DNA from: Salipiger abyssi
Lineage (GTDB): Bacteria; Pseudomonadota; Alphaproteobacteria; Rhodobacterales; Rhodobacteraceae
Direction: 5' to 3'
Length of the DNA: 64,000 nt
Assembly (NCBI RefSeq): GCF_017311415.1
Contig: NZ_JAEKIS010000009.1
Coordinates: 1 to 64,000, forward strand
Under the pieces are notes generated by a model. That model searched no databases. It worked only from the letters and a program-made list of their open reading frames with translations, and had not been told where the DNA came from. The position numbers and the translations under genes are program-made. Every line of letters starts with the position of its first letter. Position 1 is the first letter of the stretch. Positions 41,940 through 50,083 of the stretch are shown one piece after another.

Positions 41940-43004
41940 ATGAGCTGGTCTTTCTCCATCGGGCGCCTTTTCGGCTCGGAACTTCGGGTGCATGCCACCT
42001 TCTTCCTGTTGCTGGCCTGGGTCGCGGCGGCGGCCTGGCCCCAGGGCGGCGCGGTGGCGGCGCTGCAAAACGTGGTCTTTGTGCTGGCGCTCTTCGCCTG
42101 CGTAGTGGCGCATGAGTTCGGCCACGCGCTGACCGCGCGGCGCTATGGCATCAAGACGCCCGACATCACCCTGCTGCCGATCGGCGGCATGGCGCGGCTG
42201 GAGCGCATGCCCGAAAAACCCGCGCAGGAGATCCTTGTGGCGCTCGCGGGGCCGGCGGTGAATATCGTGATCTGGGCAGTGCTGATCACGTTCGGCGCCA
42301 GCACCGATCTCGAGGAGCTGGCGAATTTCGGCGGCTCGCCGGGCGCCTTCCTGGGCCAGCTCGCAGCGGTAAACCTGTTCCTGGCGCTGTTCAACCTGCT
42401 GCCGGCCTTCCCGATGGATGGTGGCCGGGTGCTGCGCGCGCTGCTGGCCACGCGCATGGACCGGGTGCACGCCACGCGGGCGGCGGCGAATGCCGGTCAG
42501 GTGATGGCGTTTCTCTTTGCGTTCTGGGGGCTTGCCTCGGGCAACTTCATGCTGCTGCTGATCGCGCTCTTCGTCTATTTCGCCGGTCAGGCGGAAAGCC
42601 AGGACGTGACCTCGCGCGCGGTGGCCAGCGGGCTGATGGCGCGCGATGCGATGATCACCAGCTTCGAGAGCCTGCGCCCCGAGGATCCGCTGCATGTGGC
42701 GGCGCAGACCCTGATCCGCACCACGCAGCACGAATTCCCGGTGCTCGATCCCGAGGGCAAGCTCGCCGGCTTCCTCACCCGCACGGCGCTGTTTCAGGGC
42801 ATGGCCGAGGGCCACAACACCCTGCCCGTGGGCGATGCGATGGAGGACGTGCCGCAGGTGACCCTCGGCACGCCGCTGAGCCAGGTGCTGGACGCGCTGG
42901 CCGACGCTCCGGCGCTGGCGGTCACCGATCCCGGCGGGCATGTGCTGGGCTATATCACCCGCGAGAATGTCGGCGAGCTGATGGTGCTGCGCAGCCCGCG
43001 CTGA
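41940..43004 (+). CDS. Site-2 protease family membrane metalloprotease with CBS domains
   Basis: A 354-residue M50 peptidase. The zinc motif is HEFGH in the second membrane helix (VVAHEFGHALTARR), and the third ligand is in FNLLPAFPMDGGRVLRALL. Several membrane helices lie in residues 15-220, followed by two CBS domains (ARDAMITSFESLRPEDPL ... and ...GDAMEDVPQVTLGTPLSQ). CBS-containing site-2 proteases cut membrane proteins or anti-sigma factors in response to an energy or ligand signal; the substrate is unknown. ATG 41940 was preferred to GTG 41931. Confidence 0.92.
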   Translation: MSWSFSIGRLFGSELRVHATFFLLLAWVAAAAWPQGGAVAALQNVVFVLALFACVVAHEFGHALTARRYGIKTPDITLLPIGGMARLERMPEKPAQEILVALAGPAVNIVIWAVLITFGASTDLEELANFGGSPGAFLGQLAAVNLFLALFNLLPAFPMDGGRVLRALLATRMDRVHATRAAANAGQVMAFLFAFWGLASGNFMLLLIALFVYFAGQAESQDVTSRAVASGLMARDAMITSFESLRPEDPLHVAAQTLIRTTQHEFPVLDPEGKLAGFLTRTALFQGMAEGHNTLPVGDAMEDVPQVTLGTPLSQVLDALADAPALAVTDPGGHVLGYITRENVGELMVLRSPR

Positions 43005-43029
43005 GCGGCCGGGCCTTTCGCGAGGCGGG

Positions 43030-43054
43030 CGGTGGGCAGATTGCCCCCCCTTAC
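43030..43054 (+). repeat. Diverged copy of dispersed palindrome family A
   Basis: CGGTGGGCAGATTGCCCCCCC followed by TTAC, just after the site-2 protease gene. One substitution (A to C) breaks a stem pair compared with the other copies, so this copy appears to be decaying. Confidence 0.75.
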
Positions 43055-43193
43055 ATGACGGGCGCGCCCGCACTGCCCCGTCAGGCATCTCCCGGATCGC
43101 GCCCGCCCCGCGATAAGAGCAGCAAAGCCGCGCATGGCGGCGGCTTGAAAACCTTGACCCCGCCCGCGCGGATGCTACTGAGGCAGACACGGT

Positions 43194-43270
43194 GGGCCTG
43201 TAGCTCAATTGGTTAGAGCAGGGCGCTCATAACGCCTTGGTTGGGGGTTCAAGTCCCTCCGGGCCTACCA
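43194..43270 (+). tRNA. tRNA with CAT anticodon (probably Ile2, or elongator Met)
   Basis: A 77-base tRNA with encoded CCA. The acceptor is GGGCCTG / CGGGCCT with G1-U72 and U6-G67 wobbles. The D arm is GCTCAATTGGTTAGAGC, the anticodon stem GGGCG/CGCCT around CTCATAA, and the T arm GGGGGTTCAAGTCCCTC. C4-G69 and C5-G68, which TilS lysidine synthase recognises, are present and favour tRNA-Ile2 over elongator Met, though automated tools would call it Met. Confidence 0.9.
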
Positions 43271-43770
43271 AAAACGGATTTTTCCGTTTAAAATCAGCGC
43301 CAAGATGGGCCGCGCGGCCCTTCCTGACCTTGTTGTGAACCAATGGGTTACAGGAAGAGTGGACCACGCAAATCTCAGTTCAATCCGCTCCGACCCAGCC
43401 GTTGCCCTGGCCGCGATGCGGTGCGAACAGATGCGCGCGGCAACCACATGCTGCCGCAATGAGCCGCGGTTGCAGAATGACCATATCTGCCCATGACTAG
43501 GGCACTGTTGAAGGCAGCCCTTCGACACGAGGTATGCGGCTGCCGTCGACAGGTTTTCCTGATGCTCGATCAACATGTCTTTGGCGCCCCCCTTTGCACC
43601 CTCCGATTGGTCACGGACCGGTGACGTAGGAAGCGAAGCCCCCCGCTCCAAGTACCGGCGCGCGCGCAAGGGAAACAGTCCTTCGCTCAACAAGCAGTCG
43701 TGCATAAGGAGGAGTGCAACGAGATACAGATACCTCGTTTTCTTTAATTTCAGCAATTTAGAGGAATAAG
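43271..43770. other. 500-bp region between two tRNAs, no firm gene
   Basis: Several short open frames exist on both strands, none with a ribosome site or recognisable domain. AGGGCACTGTTGAAGGCAG near 43499-43517 resembles an IS6- or IS5-type terminal repeat and could be the footprint of an old insertion. I list it as a possible mobile-element scar only. Confidence 0.4.
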
Positions 43771-43845
43771 TGGCAGCCCGTAGGGGAATCGAACCCCTCT
43801 TTCCAGGTTGAAAACCTGGCGTCCTAACCGATAGACGAACGGGCC
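43771..43845 (-). tRNA. tRNA-Glu (TTC anticodon)
   Basis: The reverse complement begins GGCCCGTTCGTCTATCGG, with anticodon stem CCAGG/CCTGG around TTTTCAA (anticodon TTC), T arm GAGGGGTTCGATTCCCCT and encoded CCA. G1 pairs with U72 as a wobble, as in the CAT-anticodon tRNA upstream. It stands alone between the non-coding stretch and recJ. Confidence 0.95.
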
Positions 43846-43992
43846 AGCGCTGCTGGTGAGGGGCCTTTTAGGCAAAGCCCGCAGACCTTGCAAGCGCAAA
43901 ATTACGAAAAAAGTGACCCCCGTGCGGTTTTTTCAAAAAACACTCCGGGATGGAAATTCCCGTAACGATCACAATCGCTTAAACGGCCCTCC

Positions 43993-45732
43993 TCAGGCCG
44001 GCGCCGCGTCCTCCAGACGCAGTTGCACCGTGCGGCGCCCGTTCCATTCGTTGATCTCAAGACGCCCCGCCACGTGGAATCGTCGTCCCTGATGCCCCGA
44101 CAGTTCCGACCCCAGCGCGCCGTCGAAAGCGCCAAAGCAAATCGCCTCGAGTTTCGCCCCCAGACCGTCGCCGAGAGACAGTTTCAGATGCCCCGCACCG
44201 ACCTGCTTGGCAAAGCCGATCTGCACATCCGGCAGCGCGAACCGCGGCGCCGGCGCGCCCGCGCCGAAGGGGCCCGCACGTTCCATCCCCTCGCAGAGAT
44301 CCAGCGTCGCCGCCCCCGGCATCAGCACCCCGTCGAGCTTCAGATCGGCGGCGCCGCCTTGCCCGGCGCCTTGCTTCGCCAGCAGCTCGGAAAGCCGCGC
44401 CATGGCGCTTTCCAGCGCCTCGCGCGCCACGGTGAGCCCGGCGGCCATCTTGTGCCCGCCGCCCTTCAGCAACAGCCCCTCGGCCGCCAGCCGCTGCACG
44501 CTGGCGCCGAGATCGACGCCCGAGACCGAGCGGCCCGAGCCCTTGCCCTCGGCGCCGTCCAGCCCGATCACCACCGCCGGGCGGTTGGTCAGCTCCTTCA
44601 AGCGCGAGGCGACAATGCCCACCACACCCGGGTGCCAGCCCTCGCCCGCCGCCCAGACCAGCGGCGCATCGAGCCCGCGCTCCTCGGCCTGCGCAAGCGC
44701 GGCGGCACGCACCGCCTCCTCGACCTCGCGGCGCTCGGTGTTGAGCTGGTCGAGCCGTTCCGCCAGCGCGCCGGCCTCGTGCCGGTCGCGGCAGGCCAGC
44801 AGCCGCGCGCCCAGATCCGCCTGCCCGATGCGCCCGCCGGCATTGACGCGCGGCCCCAGCACATAGCCCAGATGATAGGACGAGGGCGCGGTATCGAGCC
44901 GCGCCACATCCGCCAGCGCCACCAGCCCGGGCCGCGCGCGCCGCGCCATCACCGCAAGCCCCTGGCGCACCAGCGCCCGGTTCACCCCCTTGAGCGGCGC
45001 CACGTCGGCCACCGTGGCCAGCGCCACCAGATCCAGCATGGCGATCAGATCCGGCCCACGCTCGCCCGCCTCGCGCAACTGCCGGCCGCATTCCACCAGC
45101 ATCAGGAACACCACCCCCGCCGCGCAGAGATGCGCCAGCGCGCCGTCCTCGTCCTGCCGGTTGGGGTTCACCACCGCCACGCAATCGGGCAGCGTCTCGC
45201 CCGCGAGGTGGTGGTCGAGCACCACCACATCCGCACCCTGCGCCGCCGCGATGGGACCATGCGACAGCGTTCCGCAATCGACGCAGACGATCAGGTCATG
45301 CGTTTCGGCCAGCTTTGCCATCGCCGGCTCGTTCGGCCCGTAGCCCTCGTCGATCCGGTCGGGGATATAAAGCGTCGCCGCCATACCGCGTTGATGCAGC
45401 CAGTCGAGCAGCAGTGCCGCCGAGGCGCCGCCGTCGACATCGTAATCGGCAAAGACCGCCACCCGCTCGCGCCGGCTCACCGCCGCCAGCAGCCGCGCCG
45501 CCGCCGTCTCCATGTCGCGCAGGCTGCGCGGGTCGGGCAGCAGGTCGCGCAGCTTCGGCTCCAGATAGCCCGGCACCTCCGCCACATCGACGCCGAGCCG
45601 CGCCAGCACCTGGCAGAGCCCACGCGGCAAGGCTGTCTGCTGCGACAGCGCCTCGGCCTGACGCTCCTGCTCCACCCCGGGCCCGACCCAGCGCCGCCCG
45701 GTCAGCGAGGTCTCGACCCCAAGATAGCTCAT
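43993..45732 (-). CDS. recJ: Single-stranded-DNA-specific exonuclease RecJ
   Basis: A 579-residue 5'-3' exonuclease for recombination and mismatch repair. DHH-family motifs are visible: FADYDVDGG (motif I), CVDCG (motif II), VVLDHHLAGE (motif III, the DHH), and GPRVNAGGRIGQADLG and GGHKMAAGLTV further on, with the OB-fold C-terminal end. ATG 45732 (MSYLGVETSLTG) was chosen as the family start. It is downstream of glpX and hom on the same strand, the usual Rhodobacteraceae order. Confidence 0.95.
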   Translation of the reverse strand: MSYLGVETSLTGRRWVGPGVEQERQAEALSQQTALPRGLCQVLARLGVDVAEVPGYLEPKLRDLLPDPRSLRDMETAAARLLAAVSRRERVAVFADYDVDGGASAALLLDWLHQRGMAATLYIPDRIDEGYGPNEPAMAKLAETHDLIVCVDCGTLSHGPIAAAQGADVVVLDHHLAGETLPDCVAVVNPNRQDEDGALAHLCAAGVVFLMLVECGRQLREAGERGPDLIAMLDLVALATVADVAPLKGVNRALVRQGLAVMARRARPGLVALADVARLDTAPSSYHLGYVLGPRVNAGGRIGQADLGARLLACRDRHEAGALAERLDQLNTERREVEEAVRAAALAQAEERGLDAPLVWAAGEGWHPGVVGIVASRLKELTNRPAVVIGLDGAEGKGSGRSVSGVDLGASVQRLAAEGLLLKGGGHKMAAGLTVAREALESAMARLSELLAKQGAGQGGAADLKLDGVLMPGAATLDLCEGMERAGPFGAGAPAPRFALPDVQIGFAKQVGAGHLKLSLGDGLGAKLEAICFGAFDGALGSELSGHQGRRFHVAGRLEINEWNGRRTVQLRLEDAAPA

Positions 45733-45856
45733 GCCCCTGCCCCCAATGTCTGAAACCGCCCCCGCCTTAACGCGAAAAAGCAGGGACCGGAACACCGCCC
45801 CCTGCTTTCATCTTTCCAAAAATACTCACAAGCCGACCCTGCGGCCGGGCGCCCCC

Positions 45857-46819
45857 TCAGTTGAAGGGGTTGCGGTAGATCACCCGCCGCACCGAGCCGG
45901 TCTTGGAGCGCATCAGCAGCGTCTCGGTGGTGATCCAGCCGACCTCGCGCTTGATCCCCGAAAGGATCGAACCGTTGGTCACGCCGGTGGCCGCAAAGAT
46001 CACATCCGCGGTCACCATCTCGTCGCGGGTATAGATCTTGTTCAGATCGGTGATGCCGGCCTTTGCGGCGCGGGCCTTCTCGTCGTCGTTGCGGAACAGC
46101 AGCCGGCCATACATCTGGCCGCCCATGCATTTCAGCGCCGCCGAAGCGAGCACGCCCTCGGGCGCCCCGCCCGAGCCCATATACATGTCGATACCGGTGA
46201 TATGCGCCTCAGCGCAATGCATCACGCCGGCCACGTCGCCATCGGTGATCAGGCGGATCGCGGCGCCGGTGGCGCGGACCTCGGCGATCATCTCCTCATG
46301 GCGCGGACGCTCGAGGATGCAGACGGTGATATCGGTGTTGTCGCAGCCCTTGGCCTTGGCCAGCGCCTCGACCCGCTCGGAGGGCGACATCTCCAGCGTA
46401 ACAACATGATCGGGATAGCCCGGGCCGATGGCCAGCTTGTCCATGTAGACGTCGGGCGCGTGCAACATCGAGCCGCGCGGCCCCATGGCAATCACGGTCA
46501 GCGCGTTGGGCATGTCCTTGGCTGTCAGCGTGGTGCCTTCCAGCGGGTCGAGCGCAATGTCCACCCCCGGACCGCCCTGGCCGACCTCTTCGCCAATGAA
46601 CAGCATCGGCGCTTCGTCGCGCTCGCCCTCGCCGATCACCACCACCCCGGAAATCTCGAGCTTGTTCAGCTCGTTCCGCATGGCGTTCACGGCGGCCTGG
46701 TCGGCGGCCTTCTCGTCGCCGTGGCCGATCAGCTTCGCCGAGGCGATGGCGGCCTGCTCCGCCACGCGGGCGAGGCCCAGAGACAACATGCGGTCATTGA
46801 AATCCTTGGGGGTCGACAT
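45857..46819 (-). CDS. glpX: Class II fructose-1,6-bisphosphatase
   Basis: A 320-residue GlpX-type enzyme that hydrolyses fructose 1,6-bisphosphate in gluconeogenesis. Metal-site features are clear: GEGERDEAPML, DPLEGTTL (the lithium-sensitive phosphatase motif), ERPRHEEMI, RLITDGDVAGVM and GSGGAPEGVLASAALKCMGGQM. Start 46819 (MSTPKDFNDRML) matches the family start. It lies between hom and recJ in a three-gene minus-strand group. Confidence 0.96.
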   Translation of the reverse strand: MSTPKDFNDRMLSLGLARVAEQAAIASAKLIGHGDEKAADQAAVNAMRNELNKLEISGVVVIGEGERDEAPMLFIGEEVGQGGPGVDIALDPLEGTTLTAKDMPNALTVIAMGPRGSMLHAPDVYMDKLAIGPGYPDHVVTLEMSPSERVEALAKAKGCDNTDITVCILERPRHEEMIAEVRATGAAIRLITDGDVAGVMHCAEAHITGIDMYMGSGGAPEGVLASAALKCMGGQMYGRLLFRNDDEKARAAKAGITDLNKIYTRDEMVTADVIFAATGVTNGSILSGIKREVGWITTETLLMRSKTGSVRRVIYRNPFN

Positions 46820-46977
46820 GGAGACTTCCTTTAAAATGACGGTCGCAGAGGGTGTAGCCCGCCGGGCAAAGCACTGGCAAGTCCCGACGCGCTAACGCCC
46901 GGGAATCCGGCACCTTCGCGGCGGGCTTTGCCCGCTGCGAGGCCGGATCCTGTACCGCGGGCCCGGAATCGGCGATC

Positions 46978-48264
46978 TCAGACCTGTTCGATGCGCAGCG
47001 CCACCGGCGTGTCGTCGACCACGCCGGTCGCCGGCATCGCCGCCAGCGCCGCGTCGAGCGCCGCGCGGGTGGTCTTGTGGGTGACGATCAGCACGGGCGC
47101 CGCATCGGCGGCATGATCGTACTGCCGCATGCGGTGGATCGAGACCCCCGCCTCGCCCAGCGCCGAGGCGACCTTGGCCAGCGCGCCGGGTTTGTCGGCC
47201 AGCGCGAAGCGCAGGTAATAGGGCGCGGGCGTCGCCGCCTTTGCGGGCGTCGAAGCCACCAGCTGGCTCGCCGGTGCGCCAAAGGTCGTAACGCGGATGC
47301 CGCGCGCAATGTCCATGATGTCGCCCATCACCGCGCTGGCGGTCGGGCCTTCGCCCGCACCGGCTCCGCGCAGCACGATCTGACCGACCTGATCGCCCTC
47401 GATCACCACCATATTGGTGCCGCCCTCGAGCTGCCCCAGCGGCGATGTCGCGGGCACCAGGCAGGGCGACATCGACTGTTCCAGCCCGCGCCCGCTCATC
47501 CGGCAGACACCCAGCAGCTTGATCTTGTAGCCCATGTCGGCGGCCTGGCGGATATCCTCGATGCTGACCCGGCCGATGCCCTCCAGCTCCACCGCGTCAA
47601 AGGCCACCTGGGTGCCATAGGCGATGGCCGAAAGCAGCGACAGCTTGTGCCCGGCGTCGATACCGCCCACGTCGAGCTCGGGATCGGCTTCGAGATAGCC
47701 CAGCGCGTCCGCCTCGGCAAAGGCCTCGTCATAGCTCAGCCCGCCATTTTCCATGCGCGTCAGGATATAGTTGCAGGTGCCGTTCATCACCCCCATGACG
47801 CGGGTGATCTCATTGGCGGCCAGCCCCTCGGTCAGCGCCTTGATCACCGGGATGCCGCCCGCGACCGCCGCCTCGAAGCGCAGCACGCAGCCATTGGCCT
47901 CGGCCAGCTCCGCCAACGCCTGACCGTGATGCGCGAGCAGCGCCTTGTTTGCGGTCACCACATCCTTGCCGGCCTTCAGCGCCGCCTCGACCGCCGCCTT
48001 TGCCGGCCCGTCCGAGCCGCCGACCAGTTCGACGAATACGTCGACATCGTCGCGGGTGGCCAGCGTCACCGGGTCGTCTTCCCAGGCATAGGAGCTGAGC
48101 GGCACGCCGCGATCCTTGTCACGGTTGCGCGCCGAGACCGCCGAAATCGCGATCCTGCGCCCGGTGCGGGCCTCCAGCAGCGCCGCTTTCTGACGCACGA
48201 TCTTGACGACGCCGGCACCGACGGTGCCCAGGCCCGCGATCCCGAGACGGAGAGGGTCTGACAT
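46978..48264 (-). CDS. hom: Homoserine dehydrogenase
   Basis: A 428-residue monofunctional homoserine dehydrogenase (aspartate semialdehyde to homoserine, for threonine and methionine). The NAD(P)-binding fold begins RLGIAGLGTVGAGVV. The substrate domain has GVMNGTCNYILT and the YLEADPELDVGGIDAGHKLSLL block. The C-terminal ACT domain, ALADKPGALAKVASALGEAGVSIHRM, allows threonine feedback. ATG 48264 was chosen. The gene is upstream of glpX and recJ on the same strand. Confidence 0.96.
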   Translation of the reverse strand: MSDPLRLGIAGLGTVGAGVVKIVRQKAALLEARTGRRIAISAVSARNRDKDRGVPLSSYAWEDDPVTLATRDDVDVFVELVGGSDGPAKAAVEAALKAGKDVVTANKALLAHHGQALAELAEANGCVLRFEAAVAGGIPVIKALTEGLAANEITRVMGVMNGTCNYILTRMENGGLSYDEAFAEADALGYLEADPELDVGGIDAGHKLSLLSAIAYGTQVAFDAVELEGIGRVSIEDIRQAADMGYKIKLLGVCRMSGRGLEQSMSPCLVPATSPLGQLEGGTNMVVIEGDQVGQIVLRGAGAGEGPTASAVMGDIMDIARGIRVTTFGAPASQLVASTPAKAATPAPYYLRFALADKPGALAKVASALGEAGVSIHRMRQYDHAADAAPVLIVTHKTTRAALDAALAAMPATGVVDDTPVALRIEQV

Positions 48265-48408
48265 GGGTGGGCTCCTTCTGTTGTTTTCGCGATGCGATCG
48301 GTTCCGATCCGCCTTAGCCGCAAGGCGCGGCAGGTGCAACGGGATGCGGCGGCGAACGCCCGGCCTTTCCCCTGCCCGCCCGGCAGAGAGCCGACAAGAG
48401 CGGCGTTG

Positions 48409-49017
48409 TCAGGCCCCGGGCGCGCCTGGGCGCTGCCACTCGGCGCGCAGCAGCGCATAGATCAGCTCATCGCCCCAGACCCCGTTGAAGCGGTCGTTCT
48501 GCACGAGATGCGCCTCGCGCCGCAGGCCGAGCCGCTCGACCACCCCCACCGACCCGGCATTGAGCGGGTCGAGCCGGGCAAAGATCCGGTGAAAGCCGAT
48601 CTGCCCGAAGCCCAGATCGAGGATCGCCCGCACCGCCTCGGTGGCATATCCCTTCCCGGCAAAATCGGGGTTGAAGATATAGCCGACCTCCCCCTGGAGC
48701 GCCGCAAGGCTGGCGATGCTCAGCGAGACCTGCCCGAGCAGCGCCGCATCCGCGCGTCTGGTGACCGCGAGGCGCAGCCGGTCGCCCTCGGCGGCGAAGG
48801 GTGTGTCGAGAAAGCCCGCGAATTTTTCCGCCATCGCGTCGCCTTCGGGGATCTCCTGATAGAGATAGCGATAGACCTCGGCGCGGCTGTGATAAGCGGC
48901 AAAGGCGGGCAGATCGTCGGGACGGAAGCGCCGCAGCGTCAGGCGCTCGGTCGCCAGCGGCAGGCCGGAGAGATCGCGCGTCAGATCGCCGTCCTCGGCA
49001 CCGGTCAATACGGCCAC
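48409..49017 (-). CDS. GNAT-family N-acetyltransferase (RimJ/RimL-like)
   Basis: A 202-residue acetyltransferase of the RimJ/RimL type. ATERLTLRRFRPDDLPAF opens the domain, the acetyl-CoA segment is EVGYIFNPDFAGKGYATEAVRAIL, and ARLDPLNAGSVGVVERLGLRREAHL closes it. The substrate is unknown; ribosomal protein or antibiotic acetylation are typical of relatives. The start is GTG 49017, which has AGGGGA at proper spacing; TTG 49008 is an alternative. It overlaps the lipoprotein gene by 13 bp on the same strand. Confidence 0.87.
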   Translation of the reverse strand: MAVLTGAEDGDLTRDLSGLPLATERLTLRRFRPDDLPAFAAYHSRAEVYRYLYQEIPEGDAMAEKFAGFLDTPFAAEGDRLRLAVTRRADAALLGQVSLSIASLAALQGEVGYIFNPDFAGKGYATEAVRAILDLGFGQIGFHRIFARLDPLNAGSVGVVERLGLRREAHLVQNDRFNGVWGDELIYALLRAEWQRPGAPGA

Positions 49018-49289
49018 GCGATCCCCTGCGTCATCCGCGCCCGGTCGCTGGCCGGGACCACCGGCCCCTGAAGCCGCGCCGCGCGGGCGCGCAGCCCGGC
49101 CACCCGGCCCTCGATCCCCGCCCGCATTTCGGGCGTGGCGCGCGGCTCCGGACCGTCGAGCAGCCCGTCGAGCGGCAGCAGGGCCGGAAAGGGCATCGCC
49201 TCCACCCCTGGCGTGCGCGCGGCATCCAGCTCGGGGAACTGGGCGCAGCCGACAAGGGCGAGCAGGAGCAGAGAAGGCGAAAGGCGCAT
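49005..49289 (-). CDS. Small lipoprotein
   Basis: A 94-residue protein with a lipobox (MRLSPSLLLLALVGC, LVGC) and a short Pro/Ala/Arg-rich mature part (GRVAGLRARAARLQGPVVPASDRARM). I do not recognise a family. The start at 49289 gives the signal. The gene shares its divergent promoter region with the TetR gene and overlaps the GNAT gene downstream, so it may be under TetR control. Confidence 0.7.
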   Translation of the reverse strand: MRLSPSLLLLALVGCAQFPELDAARTPGVEAMPFPALLPLDGLLDGPEPRATPEMRAGIEGRVAGLRARAARLQGPVVPASDRARMTQGIAWPY

Positions 49290-49355
49290 GGGCAGGTCCG
49301 TCTGGTCTGTCACCCTCTTGCCGCAGTCCGGCGCGCGGAGCAAGCACCCGGCTTG

Positions 49356-49375
49356 ATCTGAACGTATGTTCAGAT
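49356..49375. promoter_or_regulatory. 20-bp palindrome, probable TetR operator
   Basis: ATCTGAAC-GTAT-GTTCAGAT: perfect 8-bp arms around a 4-bp centre, directly before the TetR start (49387) and 67 bp from the divergent lipoprotein start. TetR dimers bind palindromes of this length, so it is the likely autoregulatory operator and could also govern the lipoprotein-GNAT pair. Confidence 0.7.
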
Positions 49376-49386
49376 AGCCTGTAGCA

Positions 49387-49998
49387 ATGGCCCGCACCCA
49401 AGGATCGCATTCCGATATCACCGGCCCGCGCGTGCGGGCGGCGGCGCTGCGTCTTTTTGCGCAGCACGGCTATGCCGCCGTCTCCATGCGCCAGATCGCC
49501 CGCGAGGTGGGGGTTCAGGTTGGAGCGCTCTACAATTACACCCCCGACAAGCAGGCGCTACTTTTCTCGCTGCTCAAGGGCCATATGGACGATCTGCTGG
49601 AGGAGTGGCAGGCGGAGCAGCGCCCCGAAGCGCCCCGCGCCCGGCTCGAAGCCTTCGTGCGCTTTCACATCCGCTTCAACCTCGCCCGGCCCGAAGCGAT
49701 CTTCATCTCCTATATGGAGCTGCGCAATCTGACGCCGGAGAATTTCGCGGTGATCGAGGCGCTGCGCAAGCGCTACGAGGGCGCGCTGGAAGAGATCCTG
49801 CGCGACGGCCAGGCGGACGGCGCGTTTTCCGTGCCCGATACACGACTGGCCTCTTACGCGCTTATCGCCATGCTGACCGGGGTCAACACCTGGTATCGCG
49901 CCGGCGGCCGGCTCTCGATCCCCGAGGTTGCCGATATCTACTGGGACATGGTGCGCAAGGCGGTCTCTGCCGACATGTCGGGCAACGCCCCGCGATAG
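49387..49998 (+). CDS. TetR-family transcriptional regulator
   Basis: A 203-residue TetR repressor. The N-terminal helix-turn-helix is typical ([44 protein letters not shown]), with a helical ligand domain after it ([37 protein letters not shown]). The effector is not apparent; an acyl-CoA type is possible from the ligand-domain pattern. A palindrome lies just upstream. It is convergent with purH. Confidence 0.88.
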   Translation: MARTQGSHSDITGPRVRAAALRLFAQHGYAAVSMRQIAREVGVQVGALYNYTPDKQALLFSLLKGHMDDLLEEWQAEQRPEAPRARLEAFVRFHIRFNLARPEAIFISYMELRNLTPENFAVIEALRKRYEGALEEILRDGQADGAFSVPDTRLASYALIAMLTGVNTWYRAGGRLSIPEVADIYWDMVRKAVSADMSGNAPR

Positions 49999-50008
49999 CG
50001 ACACGCAA

Positions 50009-50035
50009 ACGGGCCGGAGCAGCGCGTCGGCCCGT
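50009..50035 (+). terminator. Hairpin between TetR gene and purH
   Basis: ACGGGCCG and CGGCCCGT form an 8-bp stem with an 11-base loop between convergent genes. No U-run follows on either strand, so it is a weak terminator candidate. Confidence 0.4.
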
Positions 50036-50083
50036 CCATTCTGCTGCGGGGAATGCCCGCAAGGGCTTGAGGAGCGCGCCGGC

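Noticed and set aside
43265-43756. 163-residue minus-strand frame between the tRNAs
   Set aside because: It crosses the end of the CAT-anticodon tRNA and an insertion-like scar, with no coherent domain.
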